64,000 nucleotides of DNA from ZC4RG25 sp023428365 (GTDB taxonomy: Bacteria; Pseudomonadota; Alphaproteobacteria; Rhizobiales; Hyphomicrobiaceae): assembly GCA_050283925.1 (NCBI GenBank), contig JBNOAI010000005.1, forward strand, positions 124,001 to 188,000. Reading direction: 5' to 3'. Below the pieces are notes generated by a model. That model was not told the origin of the DNA, searched no databases, and worked only from the letters and a program-made list of their open reading frames with translations. A program made the translations under genes and the position numbers. Shown here in pieces: positions 18,787-26,644 of the stretch; positions within the stretch are counted from its first letter, which is position 1, and each line of letters begins with the position of its first letter.

Positions 18787-19487
18787 CGCCGGATGAGACC
18801 GATCAGGCGGCCCTGAATGTCGATCTGGTCCGGCCCAAAGATACGTGTCTCATAACTTGGGTTAGCCGCCTCGAGGGCGATGGCCGAGCCGCGCTTGCGC
18901 AACCGCTTCAGCGTGGCTTCCTCTTTCTCAACGAGAGCGACAACGATGTCTCCATTTTCGGCGGCATCGCAGCGGCGAATGATGACGATATCGCCGTCCT
19001 GAATGCCGGCATCGATCATCGAATCTCCGCGTACTTCGAGGGCGAAGTGCTCGCCATTGGTGAGCAAATCCGGCGGGCAGGCGATGTCATGAGAGTGCGA
19101 CTGGATCGCGCTGATCGGCACACCTGCCGCGATGCGCCCCATCAGAGGAACGGACACCGTCCGGCTGTCGATGATGTTTGATGGCGGCGTCGCGAACTGT
19201 GGCTGCTTTCCGCGGCTACCCTCGATGATACTCGGCGTGAAGCCGGCCCGCTTTGATTCGGGCTGTTCGGAATTCTCCGGCAGCTTGATGACTTCCAACG
19301 CGCGCGCCCGATGCGGCAGTCGACGGATGAAGCCGCGCTCCTCCAGAGCCGTGATCAGCCGGTGAATACCTGACTTGGACTTGAGGTCGAGCGCATCCTT
19401 CATCTCATCGAAGGAGGGTGGAACACCCGTTTCCTGAAGCCGGGAGTGAACGAACAGCAGAAGTTCTTTCTGTTTCTGCGTCAGCAT
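18780..19487 (-). CDS. lexA: LexA repressor
   Basis: 235 residues from the ATG at 19487 (MLTQKQKELL), the standard alphaproteobacterial start; the frame extends to 19541 without conservation. The N-terminal winged helix-turn-helix (1-68) is followed by a linker and the S24 self-cleavage domain, with the cleavage pair Ala121-Gly122 in GRIAAGVPI, Ser156 in RGDSMIDAG and Lys194 in ATLKRL. It represses SOS genes and cleaves itself on RecA-ssDNA filaments. A GTTC-N7-GTTC box lies 74 bases upstream, so it controls its own gene. It comes after moeA on the same strand, across a 123-base gap. Confidence 0.97.
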   Translation of the reverse strand: MLTQKQKELLLFVHSRLQETGVPPSFDEMKDALDLKSKSGIHRLITALEERGFIRRLPHRARALEVIKLPENSEQPESKRAGFTPSIIEGSRGKQPQFATPPSNIIDSRTVSVPLMGRIAAGVPISAIQSHSHDIACPPDLLTNGEHFALEVRGDSMIDAGIQDGDIVIIRRCDAAENGDIVVALVEKEEATLKRLRKRGSAIALEAANPSYETRIFGPDQIDIQGRLIGLIRRY

Positions 19488-19560
19488 CGATACGGAGCCC
19501 CGTTTGGGTGCAGAGGCCGGAACATCCAGCCACCTGTACAAATCATGAACAACGTTAGCC

Positions 19561-19575
19561 GTTCAGGACTTGTTC
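19561..19575. promoter_or_regulatory. SOS box (LexA operator) of lexA
   Basis: GTTC AGGACTT GTTC is an exact match to the alphaproteobacterial LexA operator GTTC-N7-GTTC. It lies in the moeA-lexA gap, 74 bases before the lexA ATG, where an autoregulatory operator is expected. Further GTTC half-sites at about 19584 and 19593 do not have the N7 spacing. Confidence 0.85.
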
Positions 19576-19610
19576 TGCAAGTGGTTCGTGACGTTCTTGT
19601 GTTGATCAGC

Positions 19611-20816
19611 CTAGAAATCGAGCCGCAGAACAGTCACGAGCGTACCCGTGTCCAACGGCGGGGCGTTGGGCGGCCGCACCAGCAGGACGTCCGCGGCCGC
19701 CAGAGTCGCGAGCAAAGAACTGTCCTGCGAGCGCGCCGGGCGAACCTCGTAACTGCCGTCCGGCTTCCGCTGCAGCATCGCGCGCATGTAATGCTGACGC
19801 GGACCATTGGCTTCGACCGGCTCGGCCAGCGGGGCGGTCAGCGATACGCCTTCATCCTCCGTCAATCCCACGAGGGCGCGCAAATAGGGGACCAGGAAAA
19901 CGCGCGTGCAGATGAGCGCTGAAACCGGGTTTCCGGGCAGCCCGAACACACGCTGCGCGCCGAGGCGTCCATGCAGCAACGGCTTGCCGGGACGCATGTC
20001 GATCTTCCAGAACGACAGCGACATGCCGAGTTGTTCGAGGACAGGACCAACCAGGTCGTGATCGCCTACGGAGGCGCCGCCGATGGTCACCAGCACATCG
20101 GCATCGCGCGCCGAATCCACATGTTGCGCCAGGCTCTCGCGGGTATCGCGCGCGATGCCGAGAAAGCGTGCTTCGGCGCCTGATTGCGTCACCAGCCCGG
20201 CGATACCGAGAGGGTTGGAGCAGACGATCTGGCCGAGCCCCGGCAGCGTGCCCGGCAAAACAAGCTCATCGCCCGTGGCCAGGATGGCGACGCGTGGCTT
20301 GCGGCGGACCTGAAGTTCGCCGTGACCGGCCGAGGCCGCCAATGTCAGTTCACGCGGCCCGAGCCGCCGCCCCGCAGGCAGCAAGGTGTCGCCTTCGAGA
20401 AAATCGCCGCCACGGGGACGAATGTTCAAGCCTGCGTCGGTCCGGCCTTCCCGAATTGTTACGGCGCCATCGTTCGCAGACGTATTCTCCTGAATGATCA
20501 CCGTATCGGTGTCACCGGGCACCGGCGCGCCGGTGAAAATTCGAACGGCCTCACCACGACGCACCGCACCTTGGTAGGGATGTCCTGCTGCGGACTGGCC
20601 GACCACCTGGAGCGAAACGGGAAGCTGGCCGAGATCCATTGATCGCACCGCGTACCCATCCATGGCGGAGGAATGGAACGGTGGCTGCGTCAGGCGGGCG
20701 ATAATCGGCTCCGCCAGGATGCGTCCACCAGCCTCTGCGATAGGGACCGTCTCCGGCTCGGTGACAACGACGCCGTCGAGAATCTTCGCCAGTGCCTCGT
20801 CAACAGAGAGTGCCAT
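19611..20816 (-). CDS. moeA: molybdopterin molybdenumtransferase
   Basis: 401 residues, the usual MoeA length. The N-terminal domain contains RLTQPPFHSSAMDGYAVR and the phrase VRIFTGAPVPGDTDTVI, both typical; the central MPT-binding domain has GGASVGDHDLVGPVLEQLG and KIDMRPGKPLLHGRLG, and FGLPGNPVSALI follows. It inserts molybdate into adenylylated molybdopterin, the last step of molybdenum-cofactor assembly. It starts 3 bases after the moaC stop, so the two are one transcript. The moaD and moaE genes of the same pathway are about 30 kb away in this window. Confidence 0.96.
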   Translation of the reverse strand: MALSVDEALAKILDGVVVTEPETVPIAEAGGRILAEPIIARLTQPPFHSSAMDGYAVRSMDLGQLPVSLQVVGQSAAGHPYQGAVRRGEAVRIFTGAPVPGDTDTVIIQENTSANDGAVTIREGRTDAGLNIRPRGGDFLEGDTLLPAGRRLGPRELTLAASAGHGELQVRRKPRVAILATGDELVLPGTLPGLGQIVCSNPLGIAGLVTQSGAEARFLGIARDTRESLAQHVDSARDADVLVTIGGASVGDHDLVGPVLEQLGMSLSFWKIDMRPGKPLLHGRLGAQRVFGLPGNPVSALICTRVFLVPYLRALVGLTEDEGVSLTAPLAEPVEANGPRQHYMRAMLQRKPDGSYEVRPARSQDSSLLATLAAADVLLVRPPNAPPLDTGTLVTVLRLDF

Positions 20817-20819
20817 CGC

Positions 20820-21317
20820 TCATGCTCCTGCCAGCGGCGCGGCGTGATAGTCGCCGGAACGGCCGCCAGATTTTGACAGCAGACGGATGTCTGAAAAACT
20901 CATTCCGCGATCGGCGGCTTTCAACATGTCGTACAGCGTGAGACAGGCAACGGACACCGCTGTCAAAGCTTCCATCTCGACGCCAGTCTGGCCGGTCACT
21001 TTCACTTCCGCAGTCACGCGAATCCCTGGGGGCGACGGCGACAATTCAAAGTCGACCGTCGCCTTGGTGATCGGCAACGGATGGCAAAGTGGAATCAACT
21101 CGTGAGTTTTTTTCGCGGCCATGATGCCAGCGATGCGCGCCGTCGCCAGCACGTCGCCTTTCTTAGCCTGCCCGGTCTCGACCAGCGCCAAAGTTGCCGG
21201 CTGCATGGAAACAAAGCCTTCCGCGCGCGCAACCCGGTGCGTCTCCGCCTTGTCTGAGACGTCGACCATATTGGCCTCGCCTTTGGCGTTGAGATGGGTC
21301 AACGGTGCGTGGCTCAT
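20820..21317 (-). CDS. moaC: cyclic pyranopterin monophosphate synthase
   Basis: 165 residues, normal for MoaC. Signature parts are MVDVSDKAETHRVARAEG near the N-terminus, the active-site stretch IPLCHPLPITKATVDFEL, and VTGQTGVEMEALTAVSVACLTLYDMLKAADRGM near the C-terminus. With MoaA it converts GTP to cyclic pyranopterin monophosphate. It lies 12 bases after the trpC stop and 3 bases before moeA, the conserved trpC-moaC-moeA-lexA order of the Bradyrhizobium/Rhodopseudomonas group. MoaA is not in the window. Confidence 0.96.
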   Translation of the reverse strand: MSHAPLTHLNAKGEANMVDVSDKAETHRVARAEGFVSMQPATLALVETGQAKKGDVLATARIAGIMAAKKTHELIPLCHPLPITKATVDFELSPSPPGIRVTAEVKVTGQTGVEMEALTAVSVACLTLYDMLKAADRGMSFSDIRLLSKSGGRSGDYHAAPLAGA

Positions 21318-21329
21318 GGCAGCCTCCGA

Positions 21330-22124
21330 TCAGCCGGTCGCGAGAAGAGTTCGCGTCGCGGCCGTCACATCGTCCTGGCGCATAAGGCTTTCTCCGACCA
21401 GGAATGTTTTGACGTCGACCTTCGCCAGGCGGGCGATATCGGCCGGCGTGAAAATCCCACTCTCGCCAATCACGATGCGATCGCGGGGGACCAACGGCGC
21501 GAGCTGCTCGGTCGTCTCCAGCTTGGTCTCGAATGTCTTCAAATTGCGATTGTTGATGCCGATCAGGCGGCAGTCGAGCTTCAAAGCCCGTTCCATCTCA
21601 GCCGCGTCGTGGACTTCCGCGATGGCATCCATGCCCCAGGCCTTGGCTGCGGCTGCAAGATCGGCGGCGATGTGGTCATCGATCTGGGCGAGGATGATCA
21701 GGATGCAGTCTGCGCCCCACGCGCGCGCCTCGGCGACCTGATAGGTGTCGAGCATGAAATCCTTGCGCAGTGCCGGCAGTCGTGTCGCCGCCCGGGCCTC
21801 GGTGAGATACGCCGGAGCCCCCTGAAACGAAGGGCCATCGGTCAGCACGGACAGGCAGGTTGCCCCGCCCGCTTCGTAGGCCTTCGCTAGAGACGGCGGA
21901 TCGAAGTCGGCGCGGATGAGCCCTTTTGATGGGCTTGCCTTCTTGATCTCAGCGATCAAAGCGTATTGCCCGCCAGCAATCTGGGCCTCGATCGCTCCGG
22001 CGAACGGCCGGACAAGCGTCGCTTCCCGAGCCGCGGCCTCAACAGCAGCCAGGGACCGCGCAGCTTTGGCTACTCGGATTTCCTCGAGCTTATAGGCGGT
22101 GATCTTATCGAGAATGTCGCTCAT
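21330..22124 (-). CDS. trpC: indole-3-glycerol-phosphate synthase
   Basis: 264 residues from the ATG at 22124 (MSDILDKITAYK); the frame is open to 22196 but without conserved sequence. The TIM barrel carries the active-site lysines in AEIKKASPSKGLI and RKDFMLDTYQ, then INNRNLKTFE and IGESGIFTP. It closes CdRP to indole-3-glycerol phosphate in tryptophan synthesis. It is a stand-alone enzyme, not fused to TrpF. It is separated from trpD by 524 bases that carry a gene on the opposite strand, so trpC-moaC-moeA probably has its own promoter. Confidence 0.96.
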   Translation of the reverse strand: MSDILDKITAYKLEEIRVAKAARSLAAVEAAAREATLVRPFAGAIEAQIAGGQYALIAEIKKASPSKGLIRADFDPPSLAKAYEAGGATCLSVLTDGPSFQGAPAYLTEARAATRLPALRKDFMLDTYQVAEARAWGADCILIILAQIDDHIAADLAAAAKAWGMDAIAEVHDAAEMERALKLDCRLIGINNRNLKTFETKLETTEQLAPLVPRDRIVIGESGIFTPADIARLAKVDVKTFLVGESLMRQDDVTAATRTLLATG

Positions 22125-22237
22125 ACGTCCCTGATTACCCGGCCATTGCGAAGAAGCATAGCGCCAGCCTATCGCCGCAAACGCCTGTTTGAACACTGAT
22201 GCCTAACGCCCATCACGTCAAAACGGGGAATCTCTGC

Positions 22238-22633
22238 ATGATATCAATAAAGCTGACGAGCGTTCTGGTTGACGATCAGGCCAAGGCGCTGGCCTTTTAT
22301 ACCGACATTCTCGGCTTTGTACTCAAGCAGGACATCCCGATGGGAGAGGCCAGATGGTTGACGGTCGTTTCGCCCGTTGATCCCGAGGGTGTCCATCTTC
22401 TCCTGGAGCCCTGTGGTTTCGAGTTCGCGAAGACCTATCAGAAGTCACTCTACGATGCCGGCGTTCCGCTGACAGCCTTTGCCGTCGACAATCTCGCTGC
22501 CGAGCATCAGCGCCTGACGGCTCTCGGAGTGAAATTCCGTGGCGAGCCGACCAGCGGTCCTGGACCAGCAACGGCCACGCTTGATGATACCTGTGGCAAC
22601 CTTATCCAGCTCTTTCAGGTCGGGAACGTCTAG
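22238..22633 (+). CDS. VOC-superfamily (glyoxalase/bleomycin-resistance-like) protein
   Basis: 131 residues from the ATG at 22238 with GGGGAA upstream. One vicinal-oxygen-chelate domain: an N-terminal strand SIKLTSVLVDDQAKALAFYTDILGFVLKQD, then HLLLEPCGF and the C-terminal half ending DDTCGNLIQLFQV. This single-domain type dimerises to make a metal-binding barrel and is found in dioxygenases, glyoxalases and antibiotic-binding proteins; the function here is unknown. It sits between trpD and trpC on the opposite strand, facing trpD tail to tail with 15 bases between the stops. Its position looks like an insertion into the trp cluster. Confidence 0.82.
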   Translation: MISIKLTSVLVDDQAKALAFYTDILGFVLKQDIPMGEARWLTVVSPVDPEGVHLLLEPCGFEFAKTYQKSLYDAGVPLTAFAVDNLAAEHQRLTALGVKFRGEPTSGPGPATATLDDTCGNLIQLFQVGNV

Positions 22634-22648
22634 CGGGACATTCCTCTC

Positions 22649-23674
22649 TCAAGCGTTTCCGTTGCTGACGGCAACAAGCCTCTCCAGCGCGCGCGCTGCC
22701 GCACCGGATTTAATGGCTTCAACGGCCTGCGCCACGCCGTCGGGCAGATCCTTGGCCTTGCCGCCCACCACCAGCGCACCCGCGACGTTGAGCAGGATGA
22801 TATCGCGGAACGGTCCCGGTTCACCCGCCAGCACGGCCCGGATCGCGGCAGCGTTATAGGCCGCATCGCCGCCCTTGAGATCGGACAGCTTGGCCGGCTG
22901 CAGACCTGCATCGGCAGGTGTCACTTCGAAGACCCGGATCTTGCCATCCTTCAACTCGGCGACATCCGTCGCGCCGGTCGTCGTCAACTCATCGAGTCCA
23001 TCGTGCCCGTGGACCACCCAGACGTGCTCGGCTCCGAGATTGCGCAGCACCTGGGCGATTGGCTCGACCCACTGCCAGGAGAACACTCCGACAACCTGAC
23101 GCTTCACTCCGGCAGGGTTCGAGATCGGTCCCAGCAGATTGAAGATCGTTCGGATCGCCAGCTCGGCACGCACCGGCGCCCAATGCTTCATGGAGGAGTG
23201 GTGCATCGGCGCCCACATGAAGCCGACACCGGCTTTCGCGATGCAATCGGAGATAACCGGTGGCGTCACGTCGAGCTTCACGCCCAGCGCGCTGAGCACG
23301 TCAGATGCTCCGGATATCGATGACACCGAACGGTTGCCATGCTTGGCAATCGGGAGCCCAGCTCCGGCCGCGACGAGACAGGCACAGGTCGAGACATTGT
23401 AAGTGCCGTGGCCATCGCCGCCCGTTCCGACAATATCGACCGCGCCCGCAGGGGCCTCGACGGTGGTCATCTTCGAGCGCATCAGTTTTGCCGCGCCGGT
23501 GATCTCCTCAACGGTCTCACCACGCACGCGCAGCGCCATCAGGAAGGCCCCCATCTGCGCCGGCGTCGCGATACCGGACGTCATGATGTCGAGCGCGGTC
23601 CGGCTTTCTTCGGCTTCCAGTGTGGCGCCCGTGGCGACTTTCTGGATCAATCTCTTCAATTCGTTGGCGGGCAT
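22649..23674 (-). CDS. trpD: anthranilate phosphoribosyltransferase
   Basis: 341 residues from the ATG at 23674 (MPANELKRLI). Family signatures are in order: VDIVGTGGDGHGTYNVST with the phosphate/PRPP loop, AKHGNRSVSSISGASDVL, the Mg-binding region VVHGHDGLDE, and the C-terminal helical stretch with ILLNVAGALVVGGKAKDL. It transfers phosphoribose from PRPP to anthranilate. It begins 16 bases after the trpG stop and is co-transcribed with it. The frame continues upstream to 23860 only as read-through over trpG. Confidence 0.96.
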   Translation of the reverse strand: MPANELKRLIQKVATGATLEAEESRTALDIMTSGIATPAQMGAFLMALRVRGETVEEITGAAKLMRSKMTTVEAPAGAVDIVGTGGDGHGTYNVSTCACLVAAGAGLPIAKHGNRSVSSISGASDVLSALGVKLDVTPPVISDCIAKAGVGFMWAPMHHSSMKHWAPVRAELAIRTIFNLLGPISNPAGVKRQVVGVFSWQWVEPIAQVLRNLGAEHVWVVHGHDGLDELTTTGATDVAELKDGKIRVFEVTPADAGLQPAKLSDLKGGDAAYNAAAIRAVLAGEPGPFRDIILLNVAGALVVGGKAKDLPDGVAQAVEAIKSGAAARALERLVAVSNGNA

Positions 23675-23690
23675 TGAGCGTCCAATAGTG

Positions 23691-24308
23691 TCAGGCTGCG
23701 TGCGCGGGCTGCGTGTTGCGACGGCGCGGAGAAAGGCCTGCAAGCCGCAGGAAATTGGCGAGCAAATCGTGGCCATGCTCAGAGGCGATGCTTTCCGGAT
23801 GGAACTGCACGCCATGGACCGGCAGCGTCTTGTGCTGAAGCCCCATGATGATCCCGCCATCGGCGGTTTCTGCGGTGACTTCCAGATTGTCCGGAAGGCT
23901 GGCGCGCTCCACGATCAGTGAATGATAGCGGGTGACGTTAAATCGGCCCGGCAATTCGGCGAACAGACCCTTTCCGTCATGCCGAACAGCGGACAGCTTA
24001 CCGTGCAGCGGCAGAGGCGCGCGGATGACCTTTCCCCCGAACGCCTGGCCGATGGCCTGATGGCCGAGGCAGACACCAAGAAGTGGGATCTTGTCCGCAG
24101 CCGCCGCCTTAATCAGATCGAGGCAGATACCTGCTTCATTGGGCGTGCACGGTCCGGGCGACAGTACGATGGCGCTCGGCTTCAACGCCAGAGCGTCTTT
24201 CACCGCGATCTTGTCGTTGCGGCGAACATCGCAGACAGCGCCCAGCTCGCCCAGGAAGTGGACGAGATTGTAAGTGAAGCTGTCGTAGTTATCGATCAGC
24301 AGAAGCAT
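23691..24308 (-). CDS. trpG: anthranilate synthase component II (glutamine amidotransferase)
   Basis: 205 residues, a class I glutamine amidotransferase. It begins MLLLIDNYDSFTYNLVHFLGE, has the oxyanion segment SPGPCTPNEAG, the nucleophile Cys80 in LLGVCLGHQAIGQAFGG, and the His-Glu pair in GVQFHPESIASEHG. Together with TrpE it makes anthranilate from chorismate. TrpE and TrpG are separate genes here, not the fused TrpE(G) known from several rhizobia. The short tail after the domain (RRRNTQPAHAA) is not conserved. A SixA-like gene lies between trpE and trpG. Confidence 0.95.
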   Translation of the reverse strand: MLLLIDNYDSFTYNLVHFLGELGAVCDVRRNDKIAVKDALALKPSAIVLSPGPCTPNEAGICLDLIKAAAADKIPLLGVCLGHQAIGQAFGGKVIRAPLPLHGKLSAVRHDGKGLFAELPGRFNVTRYHSLIVERASLPDNLEVTAETADGGIIMGLQHKTLPVHGVQFHPESIASEHGHDLLANFLRLAGLSPRRRNTQPAHAA

Positions 24309-24399
24309 GATGGGCCTGAGGTGCGGTTGCTCGGTTCCTGGGAGGGACTAGAGATCGCGGCGCGGCGTCAGTCAAGGTGACACGGGCGTGGCCAAAACT

Positions 24400-24918
24400 T
24401 CAGGCAAGCCGTTTGGAGGTCTGGAAGAGCCGCAAACGTCCGCCCGCCGGCTTGATTTTACGCCAGTCGTCGCCCTCGAAGGTAAACACCGCCAGTCCGC
24501 AGGTCGGGAACTTGATGCCCATGGTGGCGATATCGCGCCGCGAGCCGTTCGCCGCCAGTTCCATCGCGAGTGCCTGAGTGCCCGGGTTGTGGCCGATCAT
24601 CAGGACGTGCGGGAAGTTCGCTTTGGTCTTCTGCAGCAGCGCCAGCATCGTCGCCTCCGAGGCGAGATACAACTCGGGTTCAAAGACAATCTCGGGCCTC
24701 GCCGCACCGAAGTGGGGCAACACCCGTTTCAGGGTTTCGCGCGTGCGCACCGAATCCGAGCACAGGATGAGGTCTGGAATCAGCTTTTGATCGGCGAGAT
24801 AAGCGCCCATCGCCGTTGCGGCGGACTCGCCTCGTGGCGAAAGGGGGCGGTCGTGATCATCGAGACCCGGATCATCCCAGGACGATTTGGCGTGTCTGAG
24901 CAGCGAGAAGGTCAGCAT
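24400..24918 (-). CDS. SixA-like histidine phosphatase-superfamily protein
   Basis: 172 residues with the branch-1 phosphatase signature LLRHAKSSWDDPGLDDHDRPLSPRGE: the catalytic RH is Arg8-His9. The second half shows LILCSDSVRTRETLKRVLPHFG and HVLMIGHNPGTQALAMEL, with the second catalytic His in GHNPG. SixA-type proteins remove phosphate from phosphohistidine in HPt domains; the substrate here is unknown. It lies between trpE (111-base gap) and trpG (91-base gap) on the same strand and may simply be carried in the trp transcript. Confidence 0.88.
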   Translation of the reverse strand: MLTFSLLRHAKSSWDDPGLDDHDRPLSPRGESAATAMGAYLADQKLIPDLILCSDSVRTRETLKRVLPHFGAARPEIVFEPELYLASEATMLALLQKTKANFPHVLMIGHNPGTQALAMELAANGSRRDIATMGIKFPTCGLAVFTFEGDDWRKIKPAGGRLRLFQTSKRLA

Positions 24919-25029
24919 GGGTTCGTGTGTTTCAGCGGCCTTTGCGGACTGCGCATCCTAGCACAACCCCTCCGGCAGAGATAAACAGCTCAGATGACGG
25001 CGCCACGAAATCAGGGCGGCGAGGAAGCA

Positions 25030-26616
25030 CTACGCAAATTGCCCGCCGTTGCCGGATGAATTGCCTTGCGTTGAGCGGCTCGCAATCCGCACGGCTTCTT
25101 CAGCGGCACGCACCAGCGCCTTGGCTTTGTTGATGCATTCCTGCTGTTCGTTCTCGGGAATCGAGTCGTAGACGAGGCCCGCACCGGCCTGAATGTGCAT
25201 GACGCCGTCCTTCACGATCGCCGTCCGCAGCACGATGCAGGTGTCCATCTGCCCATCGGCAGAGAAATAGCCGACGCAGCCTGCATAGGGGCCGCGCTTG
25301 TCCTTCTCCAGTTCGTCGATGATCTCCATGGCCCGCACCTTGGGCGCGCCGGACACCGTGCCGGCTGGGAAGCCTGCCATCAGGGCGTCGATCGCATCCT
25401 TCTTCGGATCGAGCCGCCCGATCACGTTGGAGACGATGTGCATGACGTGGCTGTAGCGCTCGATGATGAAGCGCTCGGTCACTTCCACGGAGCCGATCTC
25501 GGCCACGCGGCCAACGTCGTTCCGCCCGAGATCGAGCAGCATGAGATGCTCGGCGCGTTCCTTTGGGTCGGCGAGCAGTACTTCAGCGAGCGCCTGATCC
25601 TCGGCCGCGGTCGCACCGCGCCGCGCCGTGCCAGCAATCGGCCTGATGGTGACTTCCCCATTGCGCACCCGAACCAGGATTTCCGGGCTGGAGCCCACGA
25701 GTGAAAATCCGCCGAAATCGAGATGGAACAGGAACGGGGAGGGGTTCGTACGACGCAGGGCGCGATAGAGCGTGAACGGCGGCAATGCGAACGGGACCGA
25801 AAATCGCTGCGACAGCACCACCTGGAACACGTCGCCGGCCGCGACGTAGTCCTTCGCCTTCGCCACCATATCCATGTACTCGGCGGGTGTGGTGTTCGAT
25901 ACCGGCTCGGGCAGCGCCACATTCTGGGGTGAACTGAGCGAAGGATGCGATAGCGGTGATTCCAGCGCCGCAGCGACCCCCGCGAGCCGAGTGACAGCGG
26001 CGGCGTACGCCGAGCGCGCATCGACCCCGTCGGCAGGACGCACCGGCGTCACCAGTGTCATCTCATCCTTCACCGCATCGAAGATGACCATGAGGGTCGG
26101 GCGGATCAGAATGGCATCGGGTACGCCGAGGACATCTTTGCGCGGCTTCGGCAAATGCTCGATCAACCGGACGGTGTCGTAGCCCATGTATCCGAAGACG
26201 CCGGCCGCCATCGGGGGCAGATGCTCGGGTACTTCGATCGCGGAACGGTCGAGCAGGGCGCGCAGGGCATCCAGCGTCGGCAATGGTTCTGGTGTAAAGG
26301 CTTCGGGATCGGCGGATGGATCGAGATTGATCTCAGCCTTCTCGCCGTGGGCACACCAGACGAGGTCAGGCTTCAGCCCGATGATCGAATAACGGCCCCG
26401 CACGGCGCCGCCTTCGACCGACTCGAGCAGGAAGCTCATGGCCGATCCGCGCTCGGCGCCGGTTAGCTTGAGATAGGCCGAAACCGGCGTTTCAAGGTCA
26501 GCCACCAGCTTGGTCGAGACGAGCTGCGCGATGCCCTGCTCATAGGCAGCAGCAAAAGCGCCTGAAGTCGGCGACACGTCGAGGTCAGCCAGCTCGGTCG
26601 TCGTCACCGGAGTCAT
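25030..26616 (-). CDS. trpE: anthranilate synthase component I
   Basis: 528 residues from the ATG at 26616 (MTPVTTTEL). The N-terminal domain has the feedback-site element SFLLESVEGGAVRGRYSIIGL, where tryptophan binds in the family. The chorismate-binding half shows VLSQRFSVPF, SSPEILVRVRNGEVTIRPIAGTARRG, LGRNDVGRVAEIGSVEV and GTVSGAPKVRAMEIIDELE, all as expected. It starts 28 bases after the ppiD-like gene stops, which leaves no room for a trp leader peptide, so attenuation directly before this gene is unlikely. The C-terminal tail after SRSTQGNSSGN is not conserved. Confidence 0.96.
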   Translation of the reverse strand: MTPVTTTELADLDVSPTSGAFAAAYEQGIAQLVSTKLVADLETPVSAYLKLTGAERGSAMSFLLESVEGGAVRGRYSIIGLKPDLVWCAHGEKAEINLDPSADPEAFTPEPLPTLDALRALLDRSAIEVPEHLPPMAAGVFGYMGYDTVRLIEHLPKPRKDVLGVPDAILIRPTLMVIFDAVKDEMTLVTPVRPADGVDARSAYAAAVTRLAGVAAALESPLSHPSLSSPQNVALPEPVSNTTPAEYMDMVAKAKDYVAAGDVFQVVLSQRFSVPFALPPFTLYRALRRTNPSPFLFHLDFGGFSLVGSSPEILVRVRNGEVTIRPIAGTARRGATAAEDQALAEVLLADPKERAEHLMLLDLGRNDVGRVAEIGSVEVTERFIIERYSHVMHIVSNVIGRLDPKKDAIDALMAGFPAGTVSGAPKVRAMEIIDELEKDKRGPYAGCVGYFSADGQMDTCIVLRTAIVKDGVMHIQAGAGLVYDSIPENEQQECINKAKALVRAAEEAVRIASRSTQGNSSGNGGQFA

Positions 26617-26644
26617 CCTTAGATTGGGTCGTTCGATTTTCAGC

